11,988 nt of DNA from Acidobacteriota bacterium (GTDB taxonomy: Bacteria > Acidobacteriota > Vicinamibacteria > Vicinamibacterales > Vicinamibacteraceae): contig JAEZDP010000161.1 of assembly GCA_023418055.1 (NCBI GenBank), forward strand, positions 1 through 11,988, read 5' to 3'. Numbering within the stretch: position 1 is the stretch's first letter; the number at the start of each line of letters is the position of its first letter. Shown piece after piece: positions 6,670-11,988 of the stretch. Under the pieces are notes generated by a model. The model saw nothing but the letters and a program-made list of their open reading frames with translations. It searched no databases and was not told the origin of the DNA. The translations under genes were made by a program, and so were the position numbers.

Positions 6670-7643
6670 CGACGGTACTGACGGCGGTGCGCGGCCGCCT
6701 GGGCACCTTCGGCCCCGTCCTCGGGCTCGTGGCAGTGGTGGCCTTCTTCGCGCTGCTGAGCGACGACCCGGCGCAGTACCTCTCGGGGCGCAACCTGCGC
6801 ATCGTGCTCGCGCAGACCGTCATCGTGGCGCTGGGTGCCATCGGCATGACGTTCATCATCGTCAGCGGCGGCATCGACCTGGCGGTGGGCTCGACGATTG
6901 CTCTGAGCGGCGTGGTCACGGCCGTGGGTCTGCGCGACGGCTGGTCGCCCCCGGTGGCCGTGGGGGCAGGGGTGCTCACCGGCGGTGTGGTGGGCGTGGT
7001 GAGCGGGCTGGCCATCACCCGGTTGCGCGTGATGCCCTTCATCGCCACCCTCGGCATGCTGGGCATCGGCCGGGGTGTCGCCAAGTGGATCGCCGGGCAG
7101 CAGACGGTCAACGTGCCGCCGACGTGGGTGAACGAACTCGCGGTGACGTTCCCCTCGCCGTCGTGGCTGCTCGTGGCGCCCGGCGTGTGGCTCACGGTGC
7201 TGCTCGCGATGCTGGCCACCTTCGTGCTGCAGCAGACCGTCTTCGGGCGGCGCGTGTTTGCCATCGGCAGCAACGAACACGCAGCCCGTGCCTGCGGCGT
7301 GCCCACCGACAAGGTCAAGGTGTGGATCTACGCGCTGGCGGGCCTGCTCTTCGGCCTGTCGGGCGTCATGCAGATGTCGCGGCTGCGCCAGGGCGACCCG
7401 ACGGTGGCCATCGGCACCGAACTCGACGTGATTGCGGCGGTCGTCATCGGCGGCGGCAGCCTGTCGGGGGGCGAGGGCACGATCGTCGGCTCCATGATCG
7501 GTGCACTGGTGATGGCCTTCCTGCGCAATGGCAGCCAGCAGATGGGCTGGGCCAACTACGTGCAGGAGATCATCATCGGCGTCATCATCGTGGCCGCCGT
7601 GGCGCTCGATCGGTATCGCCGGGGTCGCCTCGACATGAAGTAG
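6666..7643 (+). CDS. CUT2 sugar ABC importer permease (first set), RbsC-like
   Basis: Inner-membrane permease of the RbsC/BPD_transp_2 family, probably working as a dimer with the preceding ATPase. The 325 residues contain about eight to ten hydrophobic stretches. Family motifs are SGGIDLAVGS (67-76), PFIATLG (124-130), GSNEHAARACGV (201-212, the cytoplasmic coupling region facing the ATPase) and ELDVIAAVVIGGGSLSGGEG (252-271). The ATG at 6666 overlaps the ATPase stop by ATGA, giving translational coupling; the longer open frame upstream lies inside the ATPase gene. The C-terminus is short and basic (DRYRRGRLDMK). Only twelve bases separate it from the second binding protein gene. Confidence 0.94.
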   Translation: MTTVLTAVRGRLGTFGPVLGLVAVVAFFALLSDDPAQYLSGRNLRIVLAQTVIVALGAIGMTFIIVSGGIDLAVGSTIALSGVVTAVGLRDGWSPPVAVGAGVLTGGVVGVVSGLAITRLRVMPFIATLGMLGIGRGVAKWIAGQQTVNVPPTWVNELAVTFPSPSWLLVAPGVWLTVLLAMLATFVLQQTVFGRRVFAIGSNEHAARACGVPTDKVKVWIYALAGLLFGLSGVMQMSRLRQGDPTVAIGTELDVIAAVVIGGGSLSGGEGTIVGSMIGALVMAFLRNGSQQMGWANYVQEIIIGVIIVAAVALDRYRRGRLDMK

Positions 7644-7655
7644 AATCGCGCGCAC

Positions 7656-8606
7656 ATGTCCAGATTGCTCTCGATCCTCGTGCTGGCCCTGGCTGCGGCC
7701 GGGTGTGCCGGGTCCAACGAACCCGCCGGTCCGCCGGTGCTGCGGTTTGCGGTCATTCCCAAGGCCCTCGACATCCCGGTGTTCAACTACGCCAAGATCG
7801 GCGCCGAACGCAAGGCGCAGGAACTCGGCAACATCGAGGTGATCTGGCGGGGTCCCGAGAATGCCGACCAGTTGCGGCAGAAGGAGATTCTCGAGTCGTT
7901 CATCTCGCAGCGGGTGGACGGCATCGCGATCTCCTGCACGAACGGCGATTTCCTGGCGCCGACCATCGACCGGGCGATCGAGGCGGGCATCCCGGTCATC
8001 ACGTGGGACGCCGACGCGCCGACGTCCAAGCGCCATGCCTACTACGGGGTGGACGACTTCGCGGCCGGCCAGCGGCTGGCCCAGGAGGCGGTCGAGGCGC
8101 TCGACGGCAAGGGCACGGTCGCCATCCTCACGAGCCTCGGCGCCTACAACCTGCAGCGCCGGCTCGACGGTGTCAACGACGTCCTCAAGCAGCACGCTGG
8201 CATCCGCGTGGTCGAGACCTTCGACGTGAAGGAAGACATCGTTCGCGCGCAGGAGATCATCGCGACGGCGACCAACCGCTATCCGAACCTGTCGGGATGG
8301 ATCTCGGTCGGTGGCTGGCCGATCATGACGCGCAGCGCGCTCGCGCCGGTGGACACCACCCGCACGCTGGTGTTCAGCTTCGACACCATTCCGCCCGCCC
8401 CGGAACTGCTGAAGGCGGGCAAGGTGCACACGCTGGTGGGGCAGAAGTACTTCGGCTGGGGCTCCGAGGCTGTGCGCCTTCTTGCCGAGATCAAGGCCGG
8501 CCGCATGCCCCAGGAGGCCGTGATCGACTCCGGCGTCGACGTCGTCACATCCGAGAACGTCGACGAGTTCCTGGCCAACTGGCACAAGCTCGAAAGCGGA
8601 AGCTAG
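7656..8606 (+). CDS. Lipoprotein sugar-binding protein of a CUT2 ABC importer (second set)
   Basis: Second periplasmic receptor, also RbsB-like and lipid-anchored: a signal peptide with lipobox AAGC puts the modified cysteine at residue 17. It is 316 residues long. Recognisable elements are RFAVIPKA (30-37), VFN (42-44), WRGP (64-67), DGIAIS (88-93), WDAD (117-120), SLGAYNLQRRLDGV (150-163), SVGGWP (207-212), SFDTIP (231-236) and GQKYFGWGS (252-260). The pocket loops differ from those of the first receptor: PVFN replaces HEFW, and FDTIP replaces FDASD. The two therefore probably bind different ligands. No strong ribosome site precedes ATG 7656, which lies twelve bases after the permease stop. 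Its own ATPase gene follows only after a 125-base repeat array. Confidence 0.93.
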   Translation: MSRLLSILVLALAAAGCAGSNEPAGPPVLRFAVIPKALDIPVFNYAKIGAERKAQELGNIEVIWRGPENADQLRQKEILESFISQRVDGIAISCTNGDFLAPTIDRAIEAGIPVITWDADAPTSKRHAYYGVDDFAAGQRLAQEAVEALDGKGTVAILTSLGAYNLQRRLDGVNDVLKQHAGIRVVETFDVKEDIVRAQEIIATATNRYPNLSGWISVGGWPIMTRSALAPVDTTRTLVFSFDTIPPAPELLKAGKVHTLVGQKYFGWGSEAVRLLAEIKAGRMPQEAVIDSGVDVVTSENVDEFLANWHKLESGS

Positions 8607-8607
8607 G

Positions 8608-8668
8608 AAGGAATCAAGGAACAAAGGAACAAAGGAGCCAAGGAATAGAGGATAAAGGAACGAAGGCG
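8608..8668. repeat. Purine octamer array, family D (AAGGAACA)
   Basis: In-phase 8-base words: AAGGAATC, AAGGAACA, AAGGAACA, AAGGAGCC, AAGGAATA, a seven-base GAGGATA, AAGGAACG and a partial AAGGCG. It starts one base after the stop codon of the second binding protein. The top strand is almost all purine, unlike anything in the coding sequence around it. The twelve bases at 8655-8666 are exactly complementary to 8685-8696 in the following pyrimidine array. Confidence 0.93.
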
Positions 8669-8682
8669 CTCCTTTCCTCCGT

Positions 8683-8730
8683 CTCCTTCGTTCCTTCGTT
8701 CCTTAGTTCCTTAGTTCCTTCGTTCCTCCC
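8683..8730. repeat. Pyrimidine octamer array, inverted partner of family D
   Basis: Six in-phase 8-base words: CTCCTTCG, TTCCTTCG, TTCCTTAG, TTCCTTAG, TTCCTTCG and TTCCTCCC. They are the reverse complement of the preceding purine words. With 8608-8668 they can fold into a long imperfect hairpin whose inner part is a perfect 12-pair stem with an 18-base loop (8667-8684, itself pyrimidine-rich). The array ends one base before the ATG at 8732, so that gene is preceded by CCTCCCC, which resembles an anti-Shine-Dalgarno sequence. Confidence 0.93.
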
Positions 8731-8731
8731 C

Positions 8732-10222
8732 ATGTCCCTCCTCCACTTCGACCGCATCGTGAAGCACTACGGCGGCGTGCGGGCGTTGCGGGGCGTCACC
8801 CTCGACGTGGCCGCGGGGCAGGCGCACGCGCTGGTCGGCGAGAACGGGGCCGGCAAGTCGACTCTGATGAAGGTGGCCGCGGGGATCGTGCAGCCGGACG
8901 AGGGCCGCGTGGTGTTCGGCGGACGCACGGTCAGTTTCGCCGAGCCGCGCGACGCGCTCGACGCCGGGATCGGCCTGGTGCACCAGGAGCCGTGTCTCTT
9001 TCCCAACCTGGACGTCACCGAGAACATCTTCGCGGGACGTGAAGTGACGACGGGGGCGGGGCGGGTGCAACGGGCGGCGATGCGTGAGCGGACGGTGGCG
9101 CTGCTGGCCGATCTCCACCTGTCGCTGTCGCCCGACGCGCCGGTCGCCAGCCTGAGCGCGGCGCAGCAGCAGTTGCTGCAGGTGGCGCGTGCCCTGGCCT
9201 TCGACTGCCGCGTGCTCATCCTCGACGAGCCCACCACGAGCCTGACCGACGCGGAAGTCGACCACCTCTTCACGGTGCTCGAACGGCTGCGCGCGCGGGG
9301 CGTGACGCTCGTGTATGTGTCGCACCGGTTGCCCGAAGTGTTCCGCCTCTGCTCGCGCGTGTCGGTGTTGCGCGATGGCGAACACGTCGGCACCTGGGAC
9401 ATATCCGCGCTGACCCCAGGGGACGTGGTGCGTGCCATGGTCGGCCGCGACCTCGAGCCGGCAAGCGGCCGCACCCTCGAGGCGTCGCCCGTGCGTCTGG
9501 CCGTGCACGGGCTCTCGCGTGCGCCGCACTTCCGCGAGGTGTCACTCGAGGTCCGTGGCGGCGAGGTGGTGGGGCTCTTCGGGCTCGTGGGCGCTGGTCG
9601 GACGGAACTGGTCGAGACGATCTTCGGGTTGCACCGTGCGCACCACGGCACCCTGCAGGTGGACGGCGAGGCGTTTTCTCCACGCAGCGCCGTGGACGCG
9701 GTGCGTCGCGGCGTGGCGCTGGTGCCAGAGATGCGCCACAGCCAGGGGCTCTTCTTCAACCTGCCCATCAGCGAGAATCTGGTGCTGGCGCGTGAGGCCG
9801 TGTCGCGCCAGTGGCGACGGTTCCTCGGGCAGGAGCGCAGCGAGTGCGAGGCCCTCGTGAAGCGGTGGGGCATCAAGGCGGCGTCGGTGGACGTCCCGCC
9901 GGGCAGCCTCAGCGGCGGCAACCAGCAGAAGGTGGTGCTGGCGCGATGGCTGCTGACCGGACCCCGGGTGCTGCTGCTCGACGAGCCCACCAAGGGCGTG
10001 GACATCGGCGCCAAACACGACATCCATCGTCTGATTCACGAGGAGGCCGCCCGTGGGATGGCCTGTCTCGTGGTGTCGAGCGATCTTCCTGAACTGCTGT
10101 CGCTGGCCGACCGCATCGTGGTGATGAAAGAGGGACGTGTGCAAGGAGAAGTGGCGGCTGGCGCCAGTGAAGCGGACGTGATGCACCTGGCGACGGCGCC
10201 TGGCGAGGTCGACGCGGCATGA
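8732..10222 (+). CDS. Double-ATPase subunit of CUT2 sugar ABC importer (second set)
   Basis: Second fused-domain ATPase, 496 residues, the same length as the first. The first domain has Walker A GENGAGKST (36-44), Q-loop Gln85, relaxed signature LSAAQQQ (141-147), Walker B Asp165-Glu166 and switch His198. The second domain has GLVGAGRTE (284-292, no lysine), LSGGNQQK (393-400) and Walker B Asp417-Glu418. These features place it in the RbsA/LsrA/RhaT group. ATG 8732 is chosen because it gives the normal N-terminus (MSLLHFDRIVKHYGG). The open frame upstream only translates the octamer repeats and an out-of-frame part of other genes. There is no Shine-Dalgarno motif, only pyrimidines. The stop overlaps the next permease start (ATGA). 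It is clearly diverged from the first ATPase, so the tandem is not a recent duplication. Confidence 0.95.
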   Translation: MSLLHFDRIVKHYGGVRALRGVTLDVAAGQAHALVGENGAGKSTLMKVAAGIVQPDEGRVVFGGRTVSFAEPRDALDAGIGLVHQEPCLFPNLDVTENIFAGREVTTGAGRVQRAAMRERTVALLADLHLSLSPDAPVASLSAAQQQLLQVARALAFDCRVLILDEPTTSLTDAEVDHLFTVLERLRARGVTLVYVSHRLPEVFRLCSRVSVLRDGEHVGTWDISALTPGDVVRAMVGRDLEPASGRTLEASPVRLAVHGLSRAPHFREVSLEVRGGEVVGLFGLVGAGRTELVETIFGLHRAHHGTLQVDGEAFSPRSAVDAVRRGVALVPEMRHSQGLFFNLPISENLVLAREAVSRQWRRFLGQERSECEALVKRWGIKAASVDVPPGSLSGGNQQKVVLARWLLTGPRVLLLDEPTKGVDIGAKHDIHRLIHEEAARGMACLVVSSDLPELLSLADRIVVMKEGRVQGEVAAGASEADVMHLATAPGEVDAA

Positions 10223-11226
10223 ACTCGTCGTCCTCTGGCGCGAGGCCGGCTCGTCGCGCGTGGTGGGTCACCGCGTGGCACACGCGCGAGTTGAGCACGC
10301 TGGCCATCCTGCTGGCCGAGATCGCGTTTTTCGCCTGGTACCTGTGGCCGGAAGGGGGCGGGCGTCACCCGTTCGTGAACCCCGAGAACGGCCTGCTCAT
10401 CCTGAAGTACTCGTCGATCTACGGCATCGCGGCGATTGGCGCCGCCATGGTCATCATCTCGGGCGGCGTCGACCTGTCGCCGGGCGCGGTCATCGCGTTG
10501 TCCACGGTCGTGGTCGGCCACCAGTTCATCGAGAGCGACTGGCCGCTCTGGGCGGCGATTCTGGCAGGGATGAGCGTCGGCACGCTGGCGGGCCTCGTCA
10601 GCTCGTGGCTGGTGGTCTACGTGCGGCTGCCCCCGTTCATCGCCACGCTCGGCATCATGGGCGTGACGCGCGGGCTGGCCTACATCATCACCGAGGGCCG
10701 CTTCTTCGACGTCACGCGGCGCATCCCGCCCGGCTGGGCGCCGCTGGGTCTGCCGCTCGACTGGCTGGCTCCGGCCGTCATGGTCGTCCTGACCATCGGC
10801 TTCCATTTCTTCATGCGTGATTTCCAGGCGGGTCGAGCCGTGTTTGCGGTCGGCGGCAACGAGGTCGCCGCCACCTACAGCGGCATCCGGGTGGGCCGCA
10901 TCAAGACCATGGTCTACACCGTGGCCGGCGCGCTCGCGTCGCTGTCGGGTGTGATCCTGATTCTCGGCCAGGGGCAGGGCAAGGCCGACCTGGCCAACGG
11001 CTACGAGCTCGACATCATCGCGTCGGCGGTCGTCGGCGGGGCCAGCCTGTCGGGCGGCAAGGGGTCGGTGGCCGGCGCCGTGCTCGGCACGCTCATCTTC
11101 GGCGTCCTGCGCAACGCGCTGCCGCAGATTCCAGGGGCCACCTTCTACGATCGCCTGATCGTGGGCCTGGTGGTCGTCGTCATCGTCGTGATGGACCAGA
11201 TGCTGGCGCGACGGTCGAACGCCTGA
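10219..11226 (+). CDS. CUT2 sugar ABC importer permease (second set), RbsC-like
   Basis: Inner-membrane permease of 335 residues with the same fold and motif order as the first one: SGGVDLSPGA (81-90), PPFIATLG (138-145), VGGNEVAATYSGI (211-223, coupling region) and ELDIIASAVVGGASLSGGKG (263-282). A longer, basic and tryptophan-rich N-terminus precedes the first membrane segment. The loop after that segment carries an extra Gly-rich stretch (WPEGGGRHPFVNPENG). ATG 10219 overlaps the ATPase stop. It may form a homodimer with the second ATPase or pair with the first permease, as the two-permease systems LsrCD and RhaPQ do; sequence alone does not decide. It is the last gene of the transporter run. 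Confidence 0.94.
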   Translation: MNSSSSGARPARRAWWVTAWHTRELSTLAILLAEIAFFAWYLWPEGGGRHPFVNPENGLLILKYSSIYGIAAIGAAMVIISGGVDLSPGAVIALSTVVVGHQFIESDWPLWAAILAGMSVGTLAGLVSSWLVVYVRLPPFIATLGIMGVTRGLAYIITEGRFFDVTRRIPPGWAPLGLPLDWLAPAVMVVLTIGFHFFMRDFQAGRAVFAVGGNEVAATYSGIRVGRIKTMVYTVAGALASLSGVILILGQGQGKADLANGYELDIIASAVVGGASLSGGKGSVAGAVLGTLIFGVLRNALPQIPGATFYDRLIVGLVVVVIVVMDQMLARRSNA

Positions 11227-11243
11227 GGCCGACGCTGCACGAC

Positions 11244-11259
11244 GCAGGTCTGAACCTGC
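11244..11259. other. Small inverted repeat after the last transporter gene
   Basis: GCAGGT and ACCTGC flank the loop CTGA, a perfect six-pair stem, 17 bases after the permease stop codon. No T run follows, so it is at best a weak or factor-dependent 3' end signal. It could also be an operator ahead of the aconitase gene. A further ACCTGC copy follows at 11261-11266. Confidence 0.3.
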
Positions 11260-11286
11260 CACCTGCGGCGCCCCCGATCCATCTGG

Positions 11287-11292
11287 TAGGAT
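11287..11292 (+). promoter_or_regulatory. Possible -10 box (TAGGAT) for the aconitase gene
   Basis: TAGGAT lies ten to fifteen bases ahead of the aconitase start, preceded by TGG. It resembles a sigma-70 -10 element. No matching -35 element is evident 16-18 bases upstream. The AGGA in the same bases could instead serve as the ribosome-binding site, with seven bases to a GTG at 11299 or ten to the ATG at 11302. Confidence 0.25.
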
Positions 11293-11301
11293 TCAGGCGT
11301 G

Positions 11302-11988
<687 letters not shown>

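Noticed and set aside
7641..7646. TAGAAT as a -10 promoter box for the second binding protein
   Set aside because: It overlaps the permease stop codon and no -35 sequence lies at a suitable distance. With only twelve bases between the genes, co-transcription is simpler.
6543..8624. 693-codon minus-strand open frame over permease 1 and binding protein 2
   Set aside because: It shows no domain, is rich in His, Arg, Asp and Gly, and lies opposite two genes with clear motifs, so it reflects third-position GC bias.
7085..8731. A giant open frame reading into the second ATPase
   Set aside because: The upstream part is out of frame with the permease and binding-protein genes and then translates the octamer repeats; the family N-terminus starts at 8732.
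11227..11301. Intrinsic terminator after the transporter operon
   Set aside because: The only stem (11244-11259) is six pairs and lacks a T run, so I list it only as an inverted repeat.

Overview
The window is an approximately 12 kb, very GC-rich (clearly above 60%) piece of bacterial chromosome. It carries ten genes, all on the + strand, packed as a sugar or sugar-acid uptake and oxidation cluster followed by the start of a housekeeping aconitase gene. The composition, the outer-membrane-style lipoprotein binding proteins and the odd short-word repeats filling the gaps would fit a member of the Acidobacteriota (Vicinamibacteria-like). That placement is an inference from style; no rRNA or marker-gene phylogeny is available here.

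Layout: positions 1-272 hold only repeats. Positions 273-2827 hold an NAD-dependent SDR-type epimerase/dehydrogenase whose stop overlaps (ATGA) the start of a UxaA/GarD-family sugar-acid dehydratase. A 140-base gap made almost wholly of heptamer repeats follows. Next comes a zinc-dependent medium-chain alcohol/polyol dehydrogenase (2968-4116). Then there are two complete CUT2 (ribose/rhamnose-type) ABC importers in the same order: lipoprotein binding protein, double ATPase, permease (4143-7643), then again binding protein, double ATPase, permease (7656-11226). A 125-base purine/pyrimidine octamer array separates the second binding protein from its ATPase. AcnA-type aconitase begins at 11302 and runs off the window.

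The genes appear to act together. One or two importers bring in a monosaccharide or sugar acid. The SDR and the MDR dehydrogenase oxidise or epimerise it with NAD(P). The UxaA-type enzyme dehydrates an aldonate to a 2-keto-3-deoxy acid. No kinase, aldolase or regulator is visible, so the rest of the route should lie upstream of the window or elsewhere. The substrate cannot be named from the sequence.

The most unusual content is non-coding. Three intergenic gaps are filled, almost from stop codon to start codon, with tandem arrays of 7-base words (four different consensus families, sometimes side by side) or 8-base words (one family, in inverted orientation). Two of the three loci contain inverted copies able to fold, and the arrays abut start codons that lack a convincing Shine-Dalgarno site.
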